Below, in pieces: positions 56,320-64,000 of a stretch of 64,000 nucleotides of DNA (within the stretch, counting starts at the first letter, position 1; every line of letters starts with the position of its first letter). The position numbers were made by a program, and so were the translations under genes. This DNA is from Flavobacterium sp. A45 (GTDB taxonomy: Bacteria; Bacteroidota; Bacteroidia; Flavobacteriales; Flavobacteriaceae). The notes beneath the pieces were generated by a model, which searched no databases, was not told where the DNA came from, and was given only the letters and a program-made list of their open reading frames with translations. Location of the stretch: positions 62,001-126,000 of the forward strand of contig NZ_MUNX01000146.1 in NCBI RefSeq assembly GCF_002001005.1, written 5' to 3'.

Positions 56320-56682
56320 ATGAAAAAGCTTGTAATTTTAGTAGCTGTATTATTCTCAGGGGTTATTTTTGCACAAGAGGCAAAACCCGTTTTGGAACCA
56401 TTTGGAAAAAAAATAAAAGCCACCTATTTTCATGATAATGGACAAGTGCAGCAGGAAGGCTATTTTGAAAACGGTAAACCGGAAGGAATCTGGGTATCCT
56501 ATAATGAATCTGGGGATAAAATTGCTTCAGGGGAATATGTTGCAGGCGTAAAAACAGGCAAATGGTTTTTCTGGTCTCAAGTAGATGGAAAAAATAGTCT
56601 TAGCGAAGTGGATTTCTCCAATAACAAAATTGAGAAAGTTAAAAATTGGAGACAAGATGCTTTTGCAACTTCAAACGAGTAG
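56320..56682 (+). CDS. Small secreted MORN-repeat protein
   Basis: Exported protein of 120 aa with signal peptide ending at VIFAQ. Two MORN-type repeats are visible (YFHDNGQVQQEGYFENGKPEGIW and YNESGDKIASGEYVAGVKTGKW). Databases often label such Bacteroidota proteins YwqK-like antitoxins, but no toxin partner is next to it. Function unknown. It has its own promoter element and terminator. Confidence 0.85.
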   Translation: MKKLVILVAVLFSGVIFAQEAKPVLEPFGKKIKATYFHDNGQVQQEGYFENGKPEGIWVSYNESGDKIASGEYVAGVKTGKWFFWSQVDGKNSLSEVDFSNNKIEKVKNWRQDAFATSNE

Positions 56683-57096
56683 CAATACATAGTTAATTTA
56701 AGAAAAGGAGAAAGTCTGTATAGATCTTCTCCTTTTTTTATTGTGCTTTTCGGTGTTATAACTTTGTTAAGTTCGAATTTGTTTAATTGTATTTATTGTA
56801 CCTTTATTATAGAAATACAGCTTATATTTTAAGGTGAAATAGAGAATCAGTTAGTTTAAATATCTATTTGTCAGAGTCCTGAATTATAAGGTTTGTGTTT
56901 GCTAAGAAATCGGCTTTTATAGATTACTGTATTAGCCGATTTTGATTGTTTTAGTGCTTTTTAGAGTTTATTGAATTTAAAAAGCAATTGTGTGTACTGC
57001 CCCTTTCTGCATAAATCTCTTTATTCTCTCAATTGTTTTTTAAAGGGAAAAGCGATTTTCTATAATTATTTAATTCTAATTTTTAATCTAATTAGT
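56683..57096. other. Intergenic region, no gene besides the terminator
   Basis: 414 bp of AT-rich sequence. Apart from the hairpin at 56703 nothing was recognised. An in-frame extension of the DUF4242 gene up to 56971 is not supported because it adds an atypical Cys-rich leader. Confidence 0.4.
56703..56739 (+). terminator. Terminator after the MORN-repeat gene
   Basis: AAAAGGAGAA (56703-56712) pairs with TTCTCCTTTT (56727-56736), followed by T. Confidence 0.85.
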
Positions 57097-57369
57097 ATGC
57101 CAAAGTATGTTATTGAAAGGGAAATTCCAAACGCAGGAAATTTAACACCTGAACAATTAAAGGAAATTTCGAATGCATCTTGTGATGTTCTTAGAAAAAT
57201 GGGGCCAGAAATACAATGGAAACACAGTTACGTGACAGATGACAAAATTTATTGTGTTTATATTGCCCCGAATGCAGAAATGATTAGGGAACATGCCGAT
57301 AAAGGTGGGTTTCCAGCCAATAAAATAAGTCTTGTTTCGGAAATTATCGACCCGGTTACTGCGGAGTAG
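57097..57369 (+). CDS. DUF4242 (SCO4226-like) small protein
   Basis: Cytoplasmic protein of 90 aa starting MPKYVIEREIPNAG, the typical DUF4242 start with a ferredoxin-like alpha/beta fold. A Streptomyces member (SCO4226) binds nickel; whether this one binds metal is not known, but it has histidines in WKHSYV and REHADK. Start chosen at 57097 by family fit. Single gene with its own terminator. Confidence 0.85.
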   Translation: MPKYVIEREIPNAGNLTPEQLKEISNASCDVLRKMGPEIQWKHSYVTDDKIYCVYIAPNAEMIREHADKGGFPANKISLVSEIIDPVTAE

Positions 57370-57389
57370 CAAGTTATGGCTTATTTTGG

Positions 57390-57424
57390 AAAAGGAGAAA
57401 TTCGTTCGATTTTCTCCTTTTTTT
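57390..57424 (+). terminator. Terminator after the DUF4242 gene
   Basis: AAAAGGAGAAA (57390-57400) pairs with TTTCTCCTTTT (57411-57421), followed by T. The stem is almost the same as the one at 56703. Confidence 0.88.
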
Positions 57425-57462
57425 GTATTTTTAACCAAGGTAATCAATGTGTAAAAAAATCA

Positions 57463-57592
57463 ACCGCAGATTCGGAGATTATTTTCTTTAAAAGCTAAAT
57501 TTTTCTAATTATAAAATAATTAATTTGCGCTAATTCAGTTGAAAGCGGTTAATATATTATAAAATAATTATTGGAATCTGCGAATCTGCGGT
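57463..57592. repeat. ACCGCAGATTCG inverted repeat with internal direct repeats
   Basis: Perfect 12-bp arms ACCGCAGATTCG (57463-57474) and CGAATCTGCGGT (57581-57592). Inside lies a near-direct repeat ATTATAAAATAATTA (57508-57522, 57556-57570). No reading frame. Located between convergent genes. Confidence 0.6.
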
Positions 57593-57633
57593 GAAAATAA
57601 CTCATACGTTTATCCTGTGTTTTAAACTAGGTA

Positions 57634-58872
57634 TTAATTCGTAACCAATTGATTATACTCAAAAACCCCATCCCAAATTTCGTCCATTCTAACAAGAGCC
57701 TTGTCCAAAGGAATAACTTCCCATTTTCCGTTCGTTTCAAATGCAAGACCGCTGTTTTTTAATTTCAGCAGTGCATCATATACATCAAAATCCAGATCGG
57801 TATTGTGTTTTGTTTTAAACCAGGATTCAATTTGATGATCGAGTTCATCTTCCGTCAAAGGAGTTTCACTTTTGTTCAAAAAGGAATAAGCCAAGATGGT
57901 TTCTTTCAGGACTTCCTCTTCAGATGAATTCAGCAAAGAATAAAATGCCCCGCTGTTATTTCCAAGATTCTTAAAATACAGACTGTCAGAAAGCATTTTA
58001 GAATACTTTATCTTCTTGTTTACAAAGTTGTTGTACTGGCGAAATAAGTACGCACCCAAAATTCCAAGCGCAATTAATCCTTGGTTCAAAGACGTTTTGC
58101 TGTTTAATAAATCTATAGTTTCTCCAGATTCGTATGCCGATTGCATTGTAATCAATGCCGGAATTACCTTGGTGCTCAATAATGAAATTCCACCGACAAG
58201 ACCCGGAACCCATAATAACAATTTGTCGGTTAACGACATTTTGGGAATCGCATTCGGGAAAATCGTTTCAAGATCGTTTTTGGGAACGCGTTTAAAAATT
58301 TTCAAGACGACTGTACCAGGCTCGATCAGAGTTTTGTTTTTTTTAAGCTTGTTTTTTTTGTAATAATCGGCATCGTGATAGCTAAGGTAAATCATCACTC
58401 GGTCATAATATTCGACCTCAATTTTTTTCTTCCAAAAAATATATTTACTAACCTTTTCTTTGGCAGTATGCTGACCTCTCACATAAATTTCATAATCCTT
58501 ATAAACATCTAAGTCAATAGCCAGTTTTAAGCCTATCAAATCCGAATCCTTGAAAGCCTGATCCAAAGTTTCTTGACCCACACGGCGATAATTACTCAAA
58601 TCGAGAACCTTAAGCAGATTTTCCTTGAAAAGCCCAAAATCACTTTTGTCCTTAAAAATTTCTCTTTCTTTCGGATGCAAATCAGGGTCAAAAAAAGCGT
58701 AATGCTGCTTTATATTCCGAATCAGATTAAACGCTTCATAGTGAAAATAATGTTCAATGATGTCAAACAGCTTTTTGAAGTCTTCAACCTGCTTTTCATC
58801 ACCGGCAAATTCAGCCAATTGCTCTTCGAGTAAGAATTCCTTATCAAACGGGATATAATGTTCTCTTTTCAT
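57634..58872 (-). CDS. DUF3754 (TMEM143-like) membrane protein
   Basis: Protein of 412 aa of unknown function with two hydrophobic helices at about 218-245 and 262-282 (LLLWVPGLVGGISLL, NQGLIALGILGAYLF). The family signature LKIFKRVPKNDLETIFPNA precedes them. Relatives occur in bacteria, plants and mitochondria (TMEM143). No catalytic motif was seen. Single gene on the - strand. Confidence 0.8.
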   Translation of the reverse strand: MKREHYIPFDKEFLLEEQLAEFAGDEKQVEDFKKLFDIIEHYFHYEAFNLIRNIKQHYAFFDPDLHPKEREIFKDKSDFGLFKENLLKVLDLSNYRRVGQETLDQAFKDSDLIGLKLAIDLDVYKDYEIYVRGQHTAKEKVSKYIFWKKKIEVEYYDRVMIYLSYHDADYYKKNKLKKNKTLIEPGTVVLKIFKRVPKNDLETIFPNAIPKMSLTDKLLLWVPGLVGGISLLSTKVIPALITMQSAYESGETIDLLNSKTSLNQGLIALGILGAYLFRQYNNFVNKKIKYSKMLSDSLYFKNLGNNSGAFYSLLNSSEEEVLKETILAYSFLNKSETPLTEDELDHQIESWFKTKHNTDLDFDVYDALLKLKNSGLAFETNGKWEVIPLDKALVRMDEIWDGVFEYNQLVTN

Positions 58873-58989
58873 ATTGAATTCGGCGCTTTAAAGTAATTTT
58901 TTAAAAGTCCGGCAAAGGTAAAGCACAAAACTCAAATTTTAAAAATAATAAGGAGCGAAAGAATGGGCTTTATCGGGAAATATGGGTTC

Positions 58990-59055
58990 CTGTTGTCCGC
59001 TATATCTTTTCCTTTTTAAAGAAAAAGGAAAAGGATGCCGCTTCCATCAGGGCTA
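58990..59055. repeat. Dispersed hairpin repeat, family R1, copy D
   Basis: GTCCGCTATATC, then the hairpin TTTTCCTTTTT/AAAAAGGAAAA, then GGATGCCGCTTCCATCAGGGCTA. It shares its right flank with copy C and the hairpin position with copies A and C. It lies between the DUF3754 gene and the efflux operon. Confidence 0.65.
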
Positions 59056-59092
59056 AAAAGTAGGCAAAGGGATTTTTTGGAAAATTTTATAC

Positions 59093-59134
59093 AAAACAAA
59101 AACCCACCCAAAAATCAAATTTCAGGTGGGTTTT
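59093..59134 (-). terminator. Terminator of the RND efflux operon
   Basis: AAAACCCACC/GGTGGGTTTT stem (59099-59108, 59125-59134), read on the - strand with a T-rich tail, 18 bp after the pump gene. Confidence 0.85.
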
Positions 59135-59151
59135 CATAAAGTTTAAAAAAT

Positions 59152-62100
59152 CTATATTTTGGCAGCCTGAGTTTTTCTTCTGTCTCTCAACCAATATTTA
59201 GTTCTCTTCACCAAATAGAACATCACTGGTACCATTACCAAGGTCAATACCGTCGCGTAGGTCAATCCGAAGATGATGGTCCAGGCCAAAGGTCCCCAGA
59301 AGATAACATTATCTCCTCCCATAAAAATGTGTGGATTCAAGTCAGTTATTAAGGAGAAAAAGTCAAAATTCAGTCCAATCGCCAGCGGAATTAACCCCAA
59401 AACAGCTGTCAAAGCAGTCAGCAATACAGGACGCAATCTTGATTTACCAGACTCGATGATTACTTCTTTAATTTCTTCTATTGTTAAATCATCGTGGCTT
59501 TCCAAATGGTTGTCGGCAACTTTTTTGTCTAATAATAAAACAAAGAAATCCATTAATACGATACCATTTTTCACCACAATACCCGCCAGCGAAATGATTC
59601 CCATCATCGTCATCAGAATCACAAAATCCATGTTGGCAATTACGTAACCATAAAATACTCCACTAAAACTCAGGATTACAGTAAACAGAATTACCATCGT
59701 TTTGGAAACCGAATTAAACTGCAATACAATAATAATCGTAATTCCCGCTAATGCTAAAAATAAGGCATACAGCAGAAAGCTTTGGTTTTTGCCTTGCTCT
59801 TCCTGAACTCCGGAGAAGGAATAGGTAACTGTTTTCGGAAGTTGATAGCCTTTTAAGTCGGCTTCAATCTGTTTGGTGATTTCGTCACCGTTGTAACCTG
59901 TCAAAACATTGGAATAAACCGTCATAATACGTTTTTGGTTTTTTCTTTTGATTTGGTTGTAGGTGGTTGTTTTCTCTGTTTCCGAAACCGCCGAAATCGG
60001 CACCTGCATCATTTGTCCGTTAGCAGGATTTCTGAAAGTCAGCGCCTGATTGAATAATATGTTTTCGTTCTTACGCTGATCATCTTGCATACGCATCGTG
60101 ATGTTGTAGTCGTCATCGCCTTCTTTGTATGTCGAAATTTCCTGTCCATACACGGAACGGCGCAGATTGAATCCCAGCTGCCCTGTCGAAACGCCCAAAC
60201 TTCCCGCACTTACGCGGTCTACTTTTACCTCAAGTTCCGGGCTTTCTTTATTAACATCAATGCTCAAACGCTCAATTCCGGGAATGTTTTTGGAATTGAT
60301 AAAAGCAATCATCTTGTCCGCTTCTTTCAGCATTTCTTCATAATCGATTCCTGTCAGCTGAATACTGATTGGGTAACCAGCCGGTGGTCCGTTGGCATCT
60401 TTCTCAACGGTTACCGTAGCTCCAGCAATTGCTTTTACTTTTCCTCTGATTTCTTCGAGAATATCGGCAGTGTTGATGCCTCTTCTGAATTTGAATTCGG
60501 AGAAATTCACCGTCACTTTTCCTTTAAAAGGTGTTTCCGAAGCCGATCCTGCATCGACGTTTGGATTACCAGCTCCAACACCCACTTGGGATACGATGGA
60601 TTCAGCCAGATAGTTTTTGTCAGTTTTTGGATCGATATATTTACTTAAAATAGAAATCACCTGTTTTTCTACAAATAGCGTAGCCTTATTGGTTTTTTCA
60701 ATGTCTGTTCCTTGTGGGTATTCGATATAAGTGATTACCTGATTTGGAATGTTATCTGGGAAGAAAAGCACTTTTCTAGGGAATATTCCCAGAAGAATGA
60801 AGGAGAAAAATAACAGACCGATGATTCCGAACAAAGCATACCAAGCTCTTCTTGGAGTAAGTATTTTGGCCAAAAAGCTTTTGTATCTTTCTTCCATTCT
60901 AGGAAAAAAGCTATGCTGAAAATCTTGTGTCCATTGGTACAATTTTAATTTGTACAGCCACATCAATCCAAGGGAAATAATAGCTAAGTGTCCAATGGCT
61001 TTTGCAAATTTAGAATCATAAATATTTCCAAGAAGTACAAAAATAACGGCAATAACGGTAAAAAATATCGAGTAGGTTTTAGCCGATTTTTTAGTCACAT
61101 TTCGGTCTTCAATATCCATCGAACCTCCAGTCATAGCCGCATTGACAACCATTGCAACAAATAACGATGCAGAAAGTGTTACGGTTAACGTAATTGGGAA
61201 ATATTTCATGAATTTACCCATAGTTCCCGGCCATAACGCAAAAGGCAGGAACGCCATCAAGGTTGTAGCGGTAGAGGAAATTACGGGCCATGCGATTTCG
61301 CCAATACCGACTTTTGAAGCTTCGACGCGATTCATGCCTTTTTTCATGTTGGCAAATACGTTATCGACCACCACAATTCCGTCATCCACGAGCATTCCCA
61401 GTCCCATTACCAATCCGAAGAGTACCATCGTGTTCAGTGTAAGTCCAAATGCCGATAGTATACTAAACGCCATCAGCATTGATAAAGGAATCGCTGCGCC
61501 CACAAATAATGAATTTCGAAGTCCCATTGTAAACATCAGTACAATCATTACGAGTACAATACCGAAAATGATATGGTTCGAAAGTTCATCAACCTGATGT
61601 TCTACTCGGGAAGATTGGTCATTAGTCAATTCAATTTTTAGATTCGAGGGTAAATAAGAAGCTTTGGCGTCTTCAATTTTTTCTTTAACCTGTTCAATAG
61701 CCGAAATCATATTCTCATTGGAACGTTTTTTTACGCTCAGCATCACCACTTCAGTTCCTTTCTCACGGGCATAAGTGGTTTTTTCTTTTTCTTTGAAACT
61801 GACTACTGCAATATCTTTTAGGTAAACGGTTCCTCCATTGTGTTTTACAATGATGTTTTCCAGTTCTTTCGGATCTTTGATTTCGCCCACAATTCGGATG
61901 TTGTTTCTTGAACCTTGTGAAATTAAATTTCCTCCCGAAAGTGTCATGTTTTCATATTTGACTGAATTTTGAATATCGTCAAAAGAAACTTGGGCTGCTG
62001 TCATTTTGAAAATATCAACGGCAATTTCCACCTCTTTATCATCAACACCCAGAATGTCCACTTTTTTTACTTCGGGAATTTCTTCAATATCGTCCTGAAG

Positions 62101-62616
62101 CAGTTCTCCGTATTTTTTAAGCTGCTGTGTTGTGTAATTTCCCTGCAAATTGATGTTCAGAATCGGCACTTCTTCCGAAATGTTCAATTCAAATACGCTT
62201 GGTTCTACTTTGCTTCCGTTGTCAAGATTTGGCCAGTCGGTATCTGCTTTTACGATATCGACTTTGTCCTTAATTTTAGTTTTGGCATCCAAAATGGTTA
62301 CTTTATCTTCAAACTCAACGATAATCATTCCATAATCTTGAAAGGAACTGGACGTGATTTTATCGACTCCGCTGATGTTCTTGATTTCTTTTTCCAGCGG
62401 TTTGATGATTAGTTTCTCTACATCCTCGGCTGAATTCCCAGGGAAAACAGACGAAATGTAAACCTTATTTTCTATAATTTCCGGAAAATCCTCGCGGGGC
62501 ATCGTAACATAGGCAATGGTTCCTGTGATTACAATCAGTAAAGTCAGGATATAGACTGTAACGCGGTTTTCGACAGCCCAACTTGATATTCCGAATTCTT
62601 TATTTTGATGTGACAT
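59152..62616 (-). CDS. RND efflux transporter, inner membrane pump
   Basis: AcrB/HAE1-type proton-driven pump of 1154 aa, slightly longer than AcrB owing to an insert between helices 6 and 7 (about 500-580, with extra hydrophobic helices). The proton-relay aspartates are in GLGMLVDDGIVVVDN (Asp411, Asp412). N-terminal NRVTVYILTLLIVITG and the two large periplasmic loops are as expected. Substrate unknown. Its partners are the adaptor 93 bp upstream and a TolC-like channel beyond it. Confidence 0.92.
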   Translation of the reverse strand: MSHQNKEFGISSWAVENRVTVYILTLLIVITGTIAYVTMPREDFPEIIENKVYISSVFPGNSAEDVEKLIIKPLEKEIKNISGVDKITSSSFQDYGMIIVEFEDKVTILDAKTKIKDKVDIVKADTDWPNLDNGSKVEPSVFELNISEEVPILNINLQGNYTTQQLKKYGELLQDDIEEIPEVKKVDILGVDDKEVEIAVDIFKMTAAQVSFDDIQNSVKYENMTLSGGNLISQGSRNNIRIVGEIKDPKELENIIVKHNGGTVYLKDIAVVSFKEKEKTTYAREKGTEVVMLSVKKRSNENMISAIEQVKEKIEDAKASYLPSNLKIELTNDQSSRVEHQVDELSNHIIFGIVLVMIVLMFTMGLRNSLFVGAAIPLSMLMAFSILSAFGLTLNTMVLFGLVMGLGMLVDDGIVVVDNVFANMKKGMNRVEASKVGIGEIAWPVISSTATTLMAFLPFALWPGTMGKFMKYFPITLTVTLSASLFVAMVVNAAMTGGSMDIEDRNVTKKSAKTYSIFFTVIAVIFVLLGNIYDSKFAKAIGHLAIISLGLMWLYKLKLYQWTQDFQHSFFPRMEERYKSFLAKILTPRRAWYALFGIIGLLFFSFILLGIFPRKVLFFPDNIPNQVITYIEYPQGTDIEKTNKATLFVEKQVISILSKYIDPKTDKNYLAESIVSQVGVGAGNPNVDAGSASETPFKGKVTVNFSEFKFRRGINTADILEEIRGKVKAIAGATVTVEKDANGPPAGYPISIQLTGIDYEEMLKEADKMIAFINSKNIPGIERLSIDVNKESPELEVKVDRVSAGSLGVSTGQLGFNLRRSVYGQEISTYKEGDDDYNITMRMQDDQRKNENILFNQALTFRNPANGQMMQVPISAVSETEKTTTYNQIKRKNQKRIMTVYSNVLTGYNGDEITKQIEADLKGYQLPKTVTYSFSGVQEEQGKNQSFLLYALFLALAGITIIIVLQFNSVSKTMVILFTVILSFSGVFYGYVIANMDFVILMTMMGIISLAGIVVKNGIVLMDFFVLLLDKKVADNHLESHDDLTIEEIKEVIIESGKSRLRPVLLTALTAVLGLIPLAIGLNFDFFSLITDLNPHIFMGGDNVIFWGPLAWTIIFGLTYATVLTLVMVPVMFYLVKRTKYWLRDRRKTQAAKI

Positions 62617-62629
62617 AAGTTTTTGGTTT

Positions 62630-62705
62630 AAGGTGGTTTAATGTTGTTTAAAAGTTTAAATAGGGTTGTATTTTAAACAACCTTAAACAGTTAAACAATT
62701 TTAAA
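62630..62705. repeat. TTTAAA-rich inverted and tandem strings
   Basis: A perfect inverted repeat GTTGTTTAAAA (62643-62653) and TTTTAAACAAC (62671-62681), followed by repeated TTAAAC units. It lies inside the efflux operon between adaptor and pump genes and resembles the strings at 47804. Confidence 0.55.
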
Positions 62706-62709
62706 CTTT

Positions 62710-63852
62710 TTAAAAATTCAATTTCATCCCGTCCGAAATAGTGTTCATGCCTTCGGTAACTATTATGGCATCCGAATCCAAACCGCTTAAAATCTCGGTT
62801 ACATTGTCTGATGACAGACCTGTTTTGACAATTACTTTTTTGGCAATGCCTGATTTCCCTGTAGAGTTTGTTACTGTGTACACAAAACTATTTTTCTTAG
62901 AATCCTGCTGAATCACATTAGTCGGAACAACTACAGCATTTTTACTCACGTAATCAATCACTTTCATTTTTGCGACTTGGTTAGGACGCAATAAATTTTC
63001 CGGATTGGGAACGCTAACTTCAATTCCGAAACTTCTGTTGTTTGGATTGATAAAATTACCAATTTGGCGTACTTTTCCTTTGTAGGTTTTGTTCAATGAA
63101 GTTAAGTAAACATCTACCTCAGTACCAATTTTCAGTTTCCCGATATAGGTTTCAGGAATCGAGGTAGAAACATACATATTTCCAAGATTCACGATTCTCA
63201 TTAACCCTTGCGGGCTTGCAGAAACCACTTCCCCTTTTTCAACATACACTTCGTCTATGGTTCCTGAAAATGGTGCTCTGATTACTGTTTTTGCAATTTG
63301 GGCGTTGATTTGCGCTACTGCTTTTTGCGCTGAAATCATTTGAGCCTGTGCTTGAAGGTATTGTATTTCGGAACCTATTTTTTGATTCCATAGATTTTTT
63401 TGACGTTCAAAAGTAGTTTTGGCAAGAGCATATTGGTTTTCGGCACTGGCCAATTGCTGGCTCATACCGCCATCATCTGTGCGACCCAAAACTTGTCCTT
63501 TGCTTACTTTTTGTCCCGCTTTTACATTCAATTGCACTAAGTTTCCAGGGAATTCAGGCTGAATTAATACATTCTCGTTGGTGTTAACGCTTCCCTGCAC
63601 CTCAAGATAATGGTTGAATGTAGTGTCTTTCAATTTTGCGGCGCTAACCAATGCCTCGACTTCTTTGTTTACTTCCAAACCAGCCAATGCTTCATCGATT
63701 TGAGAAAGTTGGAGCTGTAGTTCGGCTTTTTTGGCAGTTATCGCTTTTACGTCTTTGGATGCAATTATACTGTCGATTGATTGGTTTTTCTCTGATGAAT
63801 TACAAGCAATCAATACAATTGAAATAACGGTTAGGATTAGTATCTTTTTCAT
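62710..63852 (-). CDS. RND efflux periplasmic adaptor (membrane fusion protein), lipoprotein
   Basis: HlyD/AcrA-type adaptor of 380 aa. Lipobox LIAC (Cys17) anchors it, and a coiled coil follows (about 40-65). The lipoyl halves are visible (QPEFPGNLVQLNVKAGQKVSKGQVLGR and IRAPFSGTIDEVYVEKGEVVS) around a helical hairpin (about 135-180), then the beta-barrel and membrane-proximal domains. Start set at 63852 by the signal sequence; an outer ATG at 63876 overlaps the previous gene. Confidence 0.92.
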   Translation of the reverse strand: MKKILILTVISIVLIACNSSEKNQSIDSIIASKDVKAITAKKAELQLQLSQIDEALAGLEVNKEVEALVSAAKLKDTTFNHYLEVQGSVNTNENVLIQPEFPGNLVQLNVKAGQKVSKGQVLGRTDDGGMSQQLASAENQYALAKTTFERQKNLWNQKIGSEIQYLQAQAQMISAQKAVAQINAQIAKTVIRAPFSGTIDEVYVEKGEVVSASPQGLMRIVNLGNMYVSTSIPETYIGKLKIGTEVDVYLTSLNKTYKGKVRQIGNFINPNNRSFGIEVSVPNPENLLRPNQVAKMKVIDYVSKNAVVVPTNVIQQDSKKNSFVYTVTNSTGKSGIAKKVIVKTGLSSDNVTEILSGLDSDAIIVTEGMNTISDGMKLNF

Positions 63853-63875
63853 ATTTTTAGTTTTAACGGTAGTCA

Positions 63876-64000
63876 TTATTTAGTGGTTATTTTTTCTAAA
63901 CTGGCTTTTTTGTTGATGATGTTAACCATCGTTTGCAAGTATTTTTGTTGAGCGCTGTACAATTGACGTTGTGCATCATTAAAGTCAAAGCTGGTAGAGA
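63876..64000 (-). CDS. TolC-like outer membrane efflux protein, C-terminal end (partial)
   Basis: Only the last 41 codons lie in the window; the gene runs off the right edge. The translated end STSFDFNDAQRQLYSAQQ...NIINKKASLEKITTK is the C-terminal helix of a TolC-family protein. It stops 24 bp ahead of the adaptor start, giving the operon order channel, adaptor, pump. Confidence 0.8.
   Translation of the reverse strand, partial: STSFDFNDAQRQLYSAQQKYLQTMVNIINKKASLEKITTK

Noticed and set aside
60085-60648. 187-aa open frame on the + strand opposite the RND pump gene
   Set aside because: Antisense shadow; composition follows the codon structure of the pump gene.
1-64000. CRISPR array, tRNA, rRNA, prophage or insertion sequence
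   Set aside because: No regular repeat-spacer pattern, no cloverleaf or rRNA sequence and no transposase or phage gene was recognised by eye; a tRNA or covariance-model scan was not possible.

Overview
The window is a stretch of low-GC chromosome from a member of the Bacteroidota, most likely Flavobacterium or a close relative. The evidence is the SusC/SusD pair, the TAnnTTTG-type promoters, the AT-rich intergenic regions filled with flavobacterial hairpin repeats, a short NuoG, and lipoprotein and signal peptide styles typical of the phylum. No rRNA, tRNA, CRISPR array, prophage or transposase gene was seen.

Left part (1-6.7 kb, mixed strands): a sodium/sugar symporter of the SGLT type, a secreted polysaccharide deacetylase, an error-prone polymerase pair in the order umuC-umuD, and two tandem paralogues of a Nudix-fold transcription regulator (NrtR/AraR/XylR type) with a degenerate Nudix box.

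Centre (7-35.4 kb, + strand): a xylose and xyloglucan catabolism block. xylB and xylA are followed after only 49 bp by susC, susD and a surface lipoprotein, then by glycoside hydrolases GH2, GH31, GH97, GH3, GH39, GH3, BACON-GH5, a CE20-like acetylesterase and GH95. The combination of endo-glucanase, alpha-xylosidase, beta-galactosidase, alpha-fucosidase, beta-glucosidase and acetylesterase fits full breakdown of (acetylated, fucosylated) xyloglucan. The released xylose would be taken up by the symporter at the left edge and enter the pentose phosphate pathway through XylA and XylB. A 60-bp near-perfect palindrome lies directly over the predicted xylB promoter and is the best candidate operator for the two Nudix regulators.

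Right part: a Gfo/Idh oxidoreductase, a FrnE-like DsbA protein and an ArsR-type regulator (- strand); a secreted TPR protein (+); the complete 14-gene nuo operon for respiratory complex I (- strand, 39.5-52.7 kb) with its own promoter and terminator; a cold-shock protein and aspS (-); three small genes (+: a TlpA-like thioredoxin, a MORN-repeat protein, a DUF4242 protein); a DUF3754 membrane protein (-); and the end of an RND efflux operon (-: the C-terminus of a TolC-like protein running off the window, then the adaptor, then the pump).

The intergenic regions carry several families of dispersed hairpin repeats, including four members of one family with conserved flanks and variable hairpins, and a MITE-like element of about 235 bp with terminal inverted repeats.
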